DNA from: an uncultured Lachnospiraceae bacterium
GTDB taxonomy: Bacteria > Bacillota > Clostridia > Lachnospirales > Lachnospiraceae
Direction: 5' to 3'
NCBI GenBank assembly: GCA_934437985.1
Contig: CAKSBI010000017.1
Coordinates: forward strand, 1-47,460
DNA: 47,460 bases
Position 1 is the stretch's first letter; each line of letters opens with the position of its first letter. The notes beneath the pieces were generated by a model. It was not told the DNA's origin. It saw only the letters and a program-made list of their open reading frames with translations, and ran no database searches. The translations under genes were made by a program, and so were the position numbers. Below, one piece after another: positions 23,586 to 31,488 of the stretch.

Positions 23586-24745
23586 AGCTTACATACCCCG
23601 TCACCTGCAGCAACAATATAAAAATCCGCATCATATCCGACCCTGTCTGCATATGCCCTGCCAACCTTATCTATTACTGTCTGTACGCATGAAGAATCAA
23701 TAATGCTTACACAGCAGCCGCCAAAGCCCCCACCGGTCATTCTGACACCATATACCCCCTCACAGGCATCTGTCTCTTCCATAAGTATATCAAGCTCCTC
23801 ACACGAAACCTCGTAATCATCACGCAGGGATATATGTGACTCCCTCATAAGCTTTCCAAACAGAACCATATCGTTATCTCTGAGGGCTTTTACCGCCCTT
23901 ATCGTCCGCTGGTTCTCATACACGGCATGTCTTGCACGCTTTACACAGACCTCATCAGATATAAGATTTTTATTATCCTCAAACTCTTCCTCCGAAAGCT
24001 CGCCAAGGGAATTAATGTCAAGCTTCGTCTTAAGCCCTATTAATGCCTTTTCACACTCGCTGCGTCTTGCATTGTATTCCGAATCACACAGACTGTGCTT
24101 CTTATTAGTATTCATTATTACAATCTTCTTATCAGCAAGCCCCACAGGTGCATACTCAAACTCAAGTGTTGCAGTATCAAGGAAAATAGCATTGTCCTTC
24201 CTGCCATTAGCCGATGCGAACTGATCCATAATCCCGCAATTCATACCATTATAATTATTCTCTGAATACTGTCCGGTCAATGCCACTTCCGTCCGGCTTA
24301 AGCCATATCCGTACAGGTCACTTAACATATATGCCGTAAGAACCTCGATGGACGCCGAAGAAGAAAGACCGGCTCCCGGCGGAATATCTCCGTAATACAG
24401 TATATCCATACCCTTACCGAGCCTATATCCCCTGCCATCAAGCGTCCACATAATTCCTGCCGGATAGCTGCACCAGCCCGGTGTCCTCAGTGATGTACAT
24501 TTATCTGTATCTGTAGTAATAATACCATCCTCTGCAAAATTCTCTGAATACAGCCTTATTACATTATCATCCCTCAGCTTAACAGCTGCATATGTTCCTA
24601 TTGTAAGCGCACACGGAAAAACATGTCCACCATTGTAATCTGTATGTTCTCCTATAAGGTTAACCCTTCCGGGTGCAAAATAAACGCGGACACCGTCACG
24701 ATATCCATAAACCTTCTCAAATAACCCAATTACCTTATCCTTCAT
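23582..24745 (-). CDS. galK: Galactokinase
   Basis: The 387-residue GHMP kinase has the signature PGRVNLIGEHTDYNGG near residue 26, the ATP-binding loop PPGAGLSSSASIEV, MDQFASANG and the C-terminal TGGGFGGC motif. It phosphorylates galactose at C1 in the Leloir pathway. GGAGGT lies five bases before the ATG. No galT, galE or transporter is adjacent; the partner genes must be elsewhere. It heads the galK-nth pair. Confidence 0.96.
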   Translation of the reverse strand: MKDKVIGLFEKVYGYRDGVRVYFAPGRVNLIGEHTDYNGGHVFPCALTIGTYAAVKLRDDNVIRLYSENFAEDGIITTDTDKCTSLRTPGWCSYPAGIMWTLDGRGYRLGKGMDILYYGDIPPGAGLSSSASIEVLTAYMLSDLYGYGLSRTEVALTGQYSENNYNGMNCGIMDQFASANGRKDNAIFLDTATLEFEYAPVGLADKKIVIMNTNKKHSLCDSEYNARRSECEKALIGLKTKLDINSLGELSEEEFEDNKNLISDEVCVKRARHAVYENQRTIRAVKALRDNDMVLFGKLMRESHISLRDDYEVSCEELDILMEETDACEGVYGVRMTGGGFGGCCVSIIDSSCVQTVIDKVGRAYADRVGYDADFYIVAAGDGVCKL

Positions 24746-24775
24746 CTGACACCTCCAGCTCTATTATATAGATAT

Positions 24776-24807
24776 ACAAAAAGACTGCACAGCAGCAGCC
24801 TTTTTGT
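24776..24807 (-). terminator. Terminator-like hairpin upstream of galK
   Basis: A 13-base stem with one mismatch (24776-24788 with 24795-24807) over a six-base loop carries T5 on both strands. Reading leftward it would end the transcript of the ferritin-like gene before galK. Confidence 0.65.
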
Positions 24808-24878
24808 ATTGTATCGCACCTGATATACATCGTCAAGTCACAACCCTCTGTCCGGGAATGTAAATAATGAAATCACTG

Positions 24879-25310
24879 TTAAAGATACTCAAGAAGTTCA
24901 TTCATAAAATCCTTCTCCAGGCTGACAAGCTTTTTCGCAAGTTTTATGCTTGTCTCATCAGCAGTCGTATACTGATTGATATATCCGCATAATGACTTAA
25001 TCCCCATATTACATCCATCGACAAGAAGGTCAGCCACCTTATGCGTTGTATTCTCCATCATAAGCTTCATGTCAGTGCCGACCTTCGCCATCATTGCCGA
25101 TATCTTCTGCGGATCCTTTTCCTGCTCCCCAAGGCTGTTCAATATATCATGACATTCATCTCCTATCTTGATATGACTGTCATTGTATCTGTCAATAAGA
25201 GCCCTGAGCTTTTCATTTTTAACATATTCCATAACCTGCTCCATGCTGTTCGTTGCCGATTTGCAGCCGGCATTACACTCTTTAAGCAGATTAACCGTAT
25301 CATTGTTCAT
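24879..25310 (-). CDS. Ferritin-like four-helix protein (DUF2383 type)
   Basis: The ATG at 25310 has AAAGGA ten bases upstream, giving 143 residues. The sequence is almost wholly helical, with a heptad-like NSMEQVMEYVKNEKLRALI, then HIKIGDECHDILNSLG and KVADLLVDGCNMGIKSLCGYINQY. This is the arrangement of small ferritin-like (DUF2383/YciF-like) proteins, which may bind di-metal or act in stress. The Glu/His ligand set is incomplete to the eye, so metal binding is unsure. It is separated from pdaA by a tandem-repeat region. Confidence 0.6.
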   Translation of the reverse strand: MNNDTVNLLKECNAGCKSATNSMEQVMEYVKNEKLRALIDRYNDSHIKIGDECHDILNSLGEQEKDPQKISAMMAKVGTDMKLMMENTTHKVADLLVDGCNMGIKSLCGYINQYTTADETSIKLAKKLVSLEKDFMNELLEYL

Positions 25311-25444
25311 AGCCAATACATCCTTTCCAAATATATTAATCAAGGATAGTATCTGCATTATTTTTTTTAATATTCTCTTAAATTATTGCCGGAATAATTT
25401 CATTTTAAAATATTTCCACAAAATTCCACTTATTATTTGTGTTG

Positions 25445-25588
25445 TTAATTATTTATGTGGTTAATTTTTTATGCCGTCAATTTTTTATGTGGTTAATTTT
25501 TTATGCCGTCTATTTTTTATGTCGTCAATTTTTTATGCTGTCTATTTTTTATGCCGTCAATTTTTTATGCCGTCTATTTTTTATGCTG
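25445..25588. repeat. Nine tandem 16-bp repeats
   Basis: Nine units of TYWATTTTTTATGYNG follow without interruption and abut the pdaA stop codon at 25589, which begins a partial tenth unit. Units alternate mainly between TCAA and TCTA starts. The period is not a multiple of three, so it is not protein-coding. It is AT-rich and would not form a strong hairpin. Confidence 0.85.
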
Positions 25589-26398
25589 TTAATTATCTGA
25601 ACATTCAAGCTCATCAACTGTCCTGAATCCGTAACCCTTACCTTCAAGAAATGTAAGGACATCATCAAGAGCCTGTGCATTAGACTTGGATGTGTTGTGG
25701 GTAAGCGTTATCGCACCCTTGTGGTAATACTTTTTGAAATGGTCAACAACATACGTCTTGCCGGGCTGCTTATTCACATCATAATCCATATATGCAATGC
25801 TCCAGAATATTGTCTTATAGCCCATATCTTTAATATACTTAAGCGTCCTGTTACTGTACTGTCCCATTGGCGGTCTGATAAACTTATCTAACTCATATCC
25901 TGTTTTCTTCTTAAACAGGCTTTCAAGTCCCTTTATCTCCTTTTTCAGCCTGCTGAGTGATATTCCCGGAATACTTGGATGGTTCATTGTATGGCTTCCA
26001 ACAATATGACCTTCCTTTTTCATTCTCTTACAAAGCTTAGGCTGTTCTTCCACGAATGCCTTTGTTACAAAAAAGGTCGCCTTAACATCATGCTTCTTAA
26101 GGACATCAAGCATTCCTTTGGTATATCCTGCCTCATATCCGCAGTCAAAGCAAAAATACATTACTTTATCCTTTGTCTTATTATCATAATAATAGGCATC
26201 ATACTTTTTCAGGTTTGACGCACTGTCAGCCCCTCCGGAAGCCTTATGCTTATCCTGCCTCATTATATACCAGCTTTTCCTGGTATTAGAGTACTTACTG
26301 TAATCCGCTGCCCGGGCAGCGCTGCCATCAGCAGCACTTCCAAGCGCAAATGCTGCAATAAGTACCCACATGATAACCCTCTTCAATCCATTTTTCAT
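25589..26398 (-). CDS. pdaA: Polysaccharide deacetylase, PdaA family
   Basis: The 269-residue protein has a signal peptide (about 1-30), then a NodB deacetylase domain: FDCGYE near residue 83, the zinc-binding SHTMNHPS (HxxxH), RPPMGQYS, and ITLTHNTS near the C-terminus. Length and motifs fit PdaA, which removes acetyl groups from muramic acid in spore-cortex peptidoglycan so that delta-lactam can form. The usual second Asp of motif one is Cys here; other PdaA proteins have Asn. The promoter and palindrome at 26424-26481 lie upstream. Confidence 0.85.
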   Translation of the reverse strand: MKNGLKRVIMWVLIAAFALGSAADGSAARAADYSKYSNTRKSWYIMRQDKHKASGGADSASNLKKYDAYYYDNKTKDKVMYFCFDCGYEAGYTKGMLDVLKKHDVKATFFVTKAFVEEQPKLCKRMKKEGHIVGSHTMNHPSIPGISLSRLKKEIKGLESLFKKKTGYELDKFIRPPMGQYSNRTLKYIKDMGYKTIFWSIAYMDYDVNKQPGKTYVVDHFKKYYHKGAITLTHNTSKSNAQALDDVLTFLEGKGYGFRTVDELECSDN

Positions 26399-26423
26399 TC
26401 TCTGGTTCCTCCCTGTAATCTGC

Positions 26424-26442
26424 TAAGCATGTAACATGCTTA
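26424..26442. repeat. Palindrome between the pdaA promoter and start
   Basis: TAAGCATG (26424-26431) and CATGCTTA (26435-26442) flank three bases. It sits downstream of the -10 box and 26 bases ahead of the ATG, so it could be an operator or a leader hairpin. Confidence 0.4.
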
Positions 26443-26452
26443 TATACATTTT

Positions 26453-26481
26453 ATTCTAAGTGTTTTAAATATAAATTTCAA
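26453..26481 (-). promoter_or_regulatory. Promoter of pdaA
   Basis: On the minus strand TTGAAA (26476-26481) and TAGAAT (26453-26458) are 17 bases apart. It looks like a vegetative SigA promoter and not the forespore SigG pattern expected for pdaA. Confidence 0.5.
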
Positions 26482-26516
26482 TATAATTATTGCCGGATGA
26501 CATATGAATTATTTTC

Positions 26517-28070
26517 CTAAATACATTTGACAATTAACAGCTTATCACCGGCATGCACCTGTTCATTTTCAAGACCGTTCATATCCATAAGCCCGCCCGG
26601 GGTTACCTGAAATTCCTTGGCTATATTCCATAATGTCTCACCCTCACGTACAACGTATCCCGTAATTCCCGGCATATTACTCAATGCATCCATATCACGC
26701 TCTGTAATCTTCCAGTCAACTATTGCCGGAAGCTCACTGTGCTCAAATACAATAACATCAAGTCCTACAACAACTTTCACTTCCATGACCATACTGTCAA
26801 TGACCATTACACTCATCATATCCGTCATTGCATCAAGCTCAAATGTACAGTCCTCATGTATACCTTTGGCCTCAACGACCTGCGTAAATGGAACTGCACC
26901 CTTATATGAGCCTATAGGGCACTCATCACCTTCCGTAAAATACATTATGTGTATTTCAACAATTCCTTCAACCTCAATACCACCCGGAACTATACGTTTT
27001 TCATCAATACGCACATTTCCGGATGCGCTGCTTATCTGCATTACAGGCGGATTCCCGGCATCAATTGTCAGTTTATCTGCAATCCTCGCCTTACAATTAT
27101 TCTTTATTATCAGATTATCAATGCATACATTCTTATATTCAGGCAGGATATTCACTTTTGTAGAATACACATCACTCAGCATACCTATTTCCTGCTCACG
27201 GTATACCTTAATATCCAGTCCAAGCACAGCTTCTATATCTATTATCCTGTCTTCGCCATCTTCGTCAGGGCGCACCTGTATATCCTTATCCTGCAGGGTA
27301 ACGTGAACCCTTGATATCATATTTTCATTACATCCGTTACAATCTACCGTTCCCTGGAATGGCACATTTACTTCATATGCATTAAGCCTTTTTTCTTCAA
27401 CACCTATGTAGAGTGTTATTATCCTGAGTTCGCCCCTTATACTCAGCTGGTCAGTAAGAAGCCTTGTCTCTATGCCCTCCGGGATAACTTCCTGGTACAC
27501 AACCTCACCAATTGTTTCCCGCCCCTGTGGGAGATTCGCTTCATCCTTAATACGGTAAGTGTCTTTTCTGCTCATACATAATTCAGTAAATACACTGTCT
27601 GACTCCAGTGTATAGACATCCCCATCATGACTGACATCCACAGCCACCTGTTCATCTTCAATATCAGTAACCTCGGTCATAATGTTAAGGATTGCCTTAA
27701 TACTTATTTTTCTTGAATTGATTATGTCTATTGACAGATCTTCCAGGTCCCATCTCACCTGTACATTATCTCCGTTACATACGTCATTCATGTTAACATA
27801 CTCTTCAAATTCTACCTGGCCATTCATGCTCTGTACTTCGCTGTCACCATCCATGCCAATATACAATATATGGTATATAAGTTGTCCCTTTAACAGTACC
27901 CTGCCATTTGAAGTTTTTACATCCTGGATCTTAATATCACCCTGTTCAGTAATTATCTTCTTAATATCCGGCTTAACATCAGGTACATTTATATCATTAT
28001 CTAAAGTTACCTGCACCTGCCCCCTGCACTTCTGCCTGTTCATATGTATGTTTCTTTTAATCAGTTCCAC
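26517..28070 (-). CDS. SPOCS (DUF3794) repeat protein with C-terminal LysM
   Basis: A GTG at 28070 has AGGAGG nine bases upstream, giving 517 residues without a signal peptide. Three or so SPOCS-type units are visible, each with a PDVKP or equivalent and an HILYIGMDG/HIMYFTEGD strand. The last 45 residues are a LysM (YVVREGETLWNIAKEF...MDMNG). Clostridial SPOCS-LysM proteins are spore coat or cortex morphogenetic proteins related in architecture to SafA/SpoVID. Its location beside pdaA fits a spore role. It lies downstream of the PrcB-like lipoprotein on the same strand. Confidence 0.82.
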   Translation of the reverse strand: MELIKRNIHMNRQKCRGQVQVTLDNDINVPDVKPDIKKIITEQGDIKIQDVKTSNGRVLLKGQLIYHILYIGMDGDSEVQSMNGQVEFEEYVNMNDVCNGDNVQVRWDLEDLSIDIINSRKISIKAILNIMTEVTDIEDEQVAVDVSHDGDVYTLESDSVFTELCMSRKDTYRIKDEANLPQGRETIGEVVYQEVIPEGIETRLLTDQLSIRGELRIITLYIGVEEKRLNAYEVNVPFQGTVDCNGCNENMISRVHVTLQDKDIQVRPDEDGEDRIIDIEAVLGLDIKVYREQEIGMLSDVYSTKVNILPEYKNVCIDNLIIKNNCKARIADKLTIDAGNPPVMQISSASGNVRIDEKRIVPGGIEVEGIVEIHIMYFTEGDECPIGSYKGAVPFTQVVEAKGIHEDCTFELDAMTDMMSVMVIDSMVMEVKVVVGLDVIVFEHSELPAIVDWKITERDMDALSNMPGITGYVVREGETLWNIAKEFQVTPGGLMDMNGLENEQVHAGDKLLIVKCI

Positions 28071-28111
28071 TTATTACTGCCTCCTTTTTATATTCAAGTT
28101 TTATTACCTGG

Positions 28112-28522
28112 TTATTTATATAATATCTCTTTATCCATATACTCCATTTTCACAATCAGATACGGATAGGTTGGTGCTTCAGCTGATTCTGCTTCTTTTT
28201 CAGGTCCTTTAAGCGTTGTTGCAAATAAAATGTTGCTTTCAGTAAGATACAGATCATCAACAACAATACTGAAACCTCCCGACGGCTGCTTTCCATACCC
28301 TATAACAATGTACAGCTCTGCACCATCAGAATAGCTTAATTTGAAAGGTTCCTCCTTTTTTTCCTCAATCGCATTGCGAAGTGTATCAGGCACATCAGCA
28401 TCCGTGACAACTGTATAATCAATATCCTGAACCTTCTTATCCGATACGGACTGCGTACCACAGGCTGCTAAAAACAGCAAGACACCGGTACACAGCACTG
28501 CAGTTATTCGTTTACAACGCAT
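28112..28522 (-). CDS. PrcB-like secreted lipoprotein
   Basis: With the ATG at 28522 the product has 136 residues; a GTG at 28534 is possible. The signal peptide ends in a lipobox FLAAC, so Cys would be lipidated outside the membrane. The C-terminal 75 residues match the PrcB domain (YIVIGYGKQPSGGFSIVV; YPYLIVKME), first seen in a spirochaete protease complex. It likely binds protein or cell-wall ligands. It ends 41 bases before the SPOCS gene. Confidence 0.7.
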   Translation of the reverse strand: MRCKRITAVLCTGVLLFLAACGTQSVSDKKVQDIDYTVVTDADVPDTLRNAIEEKKEEPFKLSYSDGAELYIVIGYGKQPSGGFSIVVDDLYLTESNILFATTLKGPEKEAESAEAPTYPYLIVKMEYMDKEILYK

Positions 28523-28599
28523 ATAAGCATACACTTCCTTTAGAATATATTGCTATATATATGCCAGGCTTCCAAAATATATGATTTTTAATTTTTATA

Positions 28600-28628
28600 T
28601 TGACTAATTGCAATTATAATCCTATAAT
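28600..28628 (+). promoter_or_regulatory. SigA promoter of metY
   Basis: TTGACT (28600-28605) and a perfect TATAAT (28623-28628) are spaced by 17 bases. The -10 box is part of the palindrome at 28621-28645. Confidence 0.8.
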
Positions 28629-28645
28629 CCTAGTAAGATTATAGG
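28621..28645. promoter_or_regulatory. Palindromic operator over the metY -10 box
   Basis: CCTATAATC (28621-28629) and GATTATAGG (28637-28645) are perfect inverted repeats around seven bases. A dimeric repressor here would cover both -10 box and start point; the site does not match a motif I know. Confidence 0.6.
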
Positions 28646-28699
28646 TTTTGTATAATTACCTGTTATTTTTATTACATTTTAATAAGGGAGGACACTTAT

Positions 28700-29995
28700 A
28701 TGGCAGAAAAAAAGAGAAATTACTCATTTGAAACACTTCAGTTACATGCCGGTCAGGAAAATGCAGACCCGGTTACAGACTCAAGAGCTGTTCCAATCTA
28801 TCAGACTTCTTCATTCGTATTCCATAACAGTTCCCATGCTGCTGCACGTTTTGGTCTTCAGGATGCCGGCAATATATATGGAAGACTTACTAATCCTACA
28901 TCAGATATATTTGAACAGAGAATTGCAGCCCTTGAAGGCGGAATCGCTGCTCTTGCTGTAGGCTCCGGAGCTGCTGCGATTACTTATGCGATTGAGAATA
29001 TTGTAAGTCAGGGTGAACACATTGTTGCAGCCAAGAATATATACGGCGGCACTTACAACTTCCTTTCACAGACAATTACACAATTTGGAATATCTACAAC
29101 ATTTGTTGACCCTTCTGACTTCAATGAGATTGAGGCAGCAATCAGGGATAATACCAAGCTGATATTTATTGAAACACTTGGTAATCCGAATTCAGATGTT
29201 GTTGATATTGAAAAAATTGCCGGGATTGCACACACACATAAAATTCCACTTATTGTCGACAATACATTTGCAACACCATATCTTGTACGTCCTATTGAGT
29301 ACGGTGCTGATATCGTTGTTCATTCAGCAACCAAGTTTATCGGCGGACACGGTACTACGATCGGCGGTGTAATTATTGACAGCGGAAAGTTTGACTGGGA
29401 AGGCTCAGGCAAGTTTGATATCCTTACCAAACCGTCTCCAAGCTACCATGGAATCAGCTTTACAAAGGATGTCGGTGCTGCCGCTTACATTACAAGAATC
29501 AGGGCTATCCTTCTTCGTGATACCGGTGCAACATTATCACCAATACATTCATTTATATTCCTGCAGGGACTTGAGACATTATCACTCCGCGTTGAACGCC
29601 ATGTAGAAAATGCGCTTAAGGTTGTAGAATATCTTAACAACCATCCGCTTGTAGAAAAGGTGCATCATCCGGCAGTAACAGATGATCCTGCACAAAAAGA
29701 ATTATATGGCAAGTATTTCCCTAACGGCGGCGGCTCAATATTTACATTTGAGATCAAAGGCGGTGCAAGTGAGGCCATGAAATTTATCGATAATCTTGAG
29801 TTGTTCAGTCTTCTTGCAAATGTTGCAGATGTTAAGTCGCTCATTATCCACCCGGCTTCAACAACACATTCACAGATGTCAGATGAAGAGCTTGCAGATT
29901 CAGGTATTAAACCAAATACTATCAGACTCTCAATTGGAACTGAGAATATTAAAGATATCATCGAAGACCTCGATGAAGCTTTTAAAGCTCTGTAA
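28700..29995 (+). CDS. metY: O-acetylhomoserine sulfhydrylase
   Basis: The 431-residue PLP enzyme is of the Cys/Met-metabolism class. It has the opening FETLQLHAGQENADP, IYGRLTNPTSDIFE, the Tyr-containing GGTYN, and the PLP lysine in HSATKFIGGHGTTIGG. The insertion between Lys and the C-terminal domain (FDILTKPSPSYHGISF) and total length favour MetY over cystathionine gamma-synthase. It forms homocysteine from O-acetylhomoserine and sulfide. GGGAGG at 28686 precedes the ATG. It is alone, with its own promoter and an operator-like palindrome; no S-box or T-box structure fits in the short leader. Confidence 0.92.
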   Translation: MAEKKRNYSFETLQLHAGQENADPVTDSRAVPIYQTSSFVFHNSSHAAARFGLQDAGNIYGRLTNPTSDIFEQRIAALEGGIAALAVGSGAAAITYAIENIVSQGEHIVAAKNIYGGTYNFLSQTITQFGISTTFVDPSDFNEIEAAIRDNTKLIFIETLGNPNSDVVDIEKIAGIAHTHKIPLIVDNTFATPYLVRPIEYGADIVVHSATKFIGGHGTTIGGVIIDSGKFDWEGSGKFDILTKPSPSYHGISFTKDVGAAAYITRIRAILLRDTGATLSPIHSFIFLQGLETLSLRVERHVENALKVVEYLNNHPLVEKVHHPAVTDDPAQKELYGKYFPNGGGSIFTFEIKGGASEAMKFIDNLELFSLLANVADVKSLIIHPASTTHSQMSDEELADSGIKPNTIRLSIGTENIKDIIEDLDEAFKAL

Positions 29996-30059
29996 ATAAT
30001 ATTCAACTGCCAGGAATAATCATAAGTGCATTAACAGAAACATTAATCCGGGTTCAAAA

Positions 30060-30116
30060 AGGCTTCATCTATGATATGCTTCCCTGCGGACAGGGTACAT
30101 ATATAGATGGGAGCCT
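30060..30116 (-). terminator. Composite terminator of the 49-residue gene
   Basis: On the minus strand the stem AGGCT...AGCCT (30112-30116 with 30060-30064), an inner CATCTAT/CATAT pairing and a CCCTG/CAGGG cap are followed by T5. It overlaps the stop codon of the small gene and may also end metY on the other strand. Confidence 0.55.
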
Positions 30117-30264
30117 ACCCATTATGATCACACCTTCTGATAAGAGCCCTGATAAACTCTTCAAACTCTTTGGAAACCTGCAGATCTTCGCTCAGATCAT
30201 CAATTACAGCTATAATGTTTTCATCAACATAAGCCCTGACAGCCTCCCTTAACACATTTGACAT
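30115..30264 (-). CDS. 49-residue acidic helical protein, unknown
   Basis: The ATG at 30264 is preceded by AAAGGATGGAG. The product is acidic in the middle (YVDENIIAVIDDLSEDLQV) and helical near its end (KEFEEFIRALIRRC). It contains no membrane segment. A dedicated terminator follows directly. No family is recognised; a small regulator or antitoxin-like protein is conceivable but unsupported. It lies between metY and nfo on the opposite strand. Confidence 0.5.
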   Translation of the reverse strand: MSNVLREAVRAYVDENIIAVIDDLSEDLQVSKEFEEFIRALIRRCDHNG

Positions 30265-30352
30265 AGTTCTCCATCCTTTCATCCCCAATATTGTATCCCA
30301 TAACCCCCAAAAAAACTCCTATTATAAATAACAATTCTGCGAGGTTTTTCCC

Positions 30353-30385
30353 TACAATTTTACAACTAAAAGTTGTAAAATTGTA
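30353..30385. repeat. 15-bp perfect inverted repeat upstream of nfo
   Basis: TACAATTTTACAACT (30353-30367) pairs with 30371-30385 around AAA, 30 paired bases. It lies 50 bases before the extended -10 box of nfo and 89 bases before the 49-residue gene, in the divergent spacer. It has no long T run, so it suits an operator more than a terminator. Confidence 0.65.
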
Positions 30386-30431
30386 TACTCAGTGTATATC
30401 ATCAATTGCATTTCCATGTACACTAAAAATG

Positions 30432-30440
30432 TGGTATAAT
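30432..30440 (+). promoter_or_regulatory. Extended -10 promoter of nfo
   Basis: TGTGGTATAAT ends at 30440, with TG-type extension and a perfect TATAAT (30435-30440). No good -35 box is seen at the usual distance. The nfo ATG is 78 bases downstream. Confidence 0.45.
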
Positions 30441-30517
30441 ATTATGATGTCAGGATCAAAATCACCCACATGAGCATAAAGCAGAATTAATTTATAATCA
30501 AAACAGGAGGAATGGTC

Positions 30518-31423
30518 ATGCTGATCGGTTCACATGTAGGAATGAGCGGCAAGGATATGTTTGCCGGTTCGGTTAAAGAGGCTCTCTCATATGGAGCTAA
30601 TACATTTATGGTGTACACAGGTGCACCGCAGAACACAAGAAGAAAGTCTCTTGATGAGCTTAAGATACCGGAAGCAAAGGAGCTTATGGCTGCAAATGGT
30701 ATTGAACGTTTTGTAATCCATGCACCATATATTATCAACCTTGGCAATCCGGTCAATGCAGATACCTATAAGCTTGCAGTTGATTTTCTTGAACTTGAGC
30801 TCACCAGATCCGCAGCAATGGGCGGCGAATCACTCGTTCTTCATCCGGGCTCACATGTTGGCGAAGGTGTAGACGCAGGCATGGAGAAGATTATATCAGG
30901 CCTTAACAGGGTGCTTACTGCAGATACCCCGGTCAATATCGCACTTGAAACCATGGCAGGTAAGGGAAGCGAGATAGGACGTTCATTTGAAGAGCTTGCA
31001 CGTATATATGACGGCGTTGTTCATAATGAAAAGCTCCGTGTATGCTTTGATACATGCCATGTTAGTGACGCAGGCTATGACATTGTTAACAATCTTGAGG
31101 AAGTTTTAGACGAATTTGACAGAATTATCGGAAAGGATCAGATTGCCGTGTTCCACATTAATGACAGCAAAAATGAGATGGGTACACACAAAGACCGCCA
31201 CGAGAACTTCGGCTTTGGCACTATCGGATTCGATGCGCTTATGAACGTTGTGAATCATCCTGATTATGAAAATGTTCCAAAGATACTTGAAACTCCATAT
31301 ATTTCTTCTCCCGAAGAAAAGAAGAAGTCATATGCACCATACAGACACGAAATTGCAATGATCAAAAAGGGAGTATTCATCCCTTCTCTTAAAGAACAAA
31401 TACTCCTGGATGCTGCCAGATAA
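30518..31423 (+). CDS. nfo: Endonuclease IV (AP endonuclease)
   Basis: AGGAGG (30505-30510) is only one base from the ATG at 30512 but seven from the ATG at 30518, so the start is MLIGSHVGM, 301 residues. The trinuclear zinc TIM-barrel motifs are present: [61 protein letters not shown] and ILETPY. It cuts 5' of abasic sites during base excision repair. A palindrome lies in the promoter region and may mark damage-responsive control. Confidence 0.95.
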   Translation: MLIGSHVGMSGKDMFAGSVKEALSYGANTFMVYTGAPQNTRRKSLDELKIPEAKELMAANGIERFVIHAPYIINLGNPVNADTYKLAVDFLELELTRSAAMGGESLVLHPGSHVGEGVDAGMEKIISGLNRVLTADTPVNIALETMAGKGSEIGRSFEELARIYDGVVHNEKLRVCFDTCHVSDAGYDIVNNLEEVLDEFDRIIGKDQIAVFHINDSKNEMGTHKDRHENFGFGTIGFDALMNVVNHPDYENVPKILETPYISSPEEKKKSYAPYRHEIAMIKKGVFIPSLKEQILLDAAR

Positions 31424-31488
31424 TAACCACATAGTATAAAAAAAATTAATCTCTTTCGCAATTAGCTGCTATATGGCGTTATATGATG

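Noticed and set aside
25445..25588. CRISPR array
   Set aside because: The repeats are 16 bases in direct tandem with no spacers between them, and no cas gene is nearby.
28523..28699. Possible SAM riboswitch or T-box upstream of metY
   Set aside because: The transcribed leader is only about 60 bases and shows a single palindrome, too short for an S-box or T-box.
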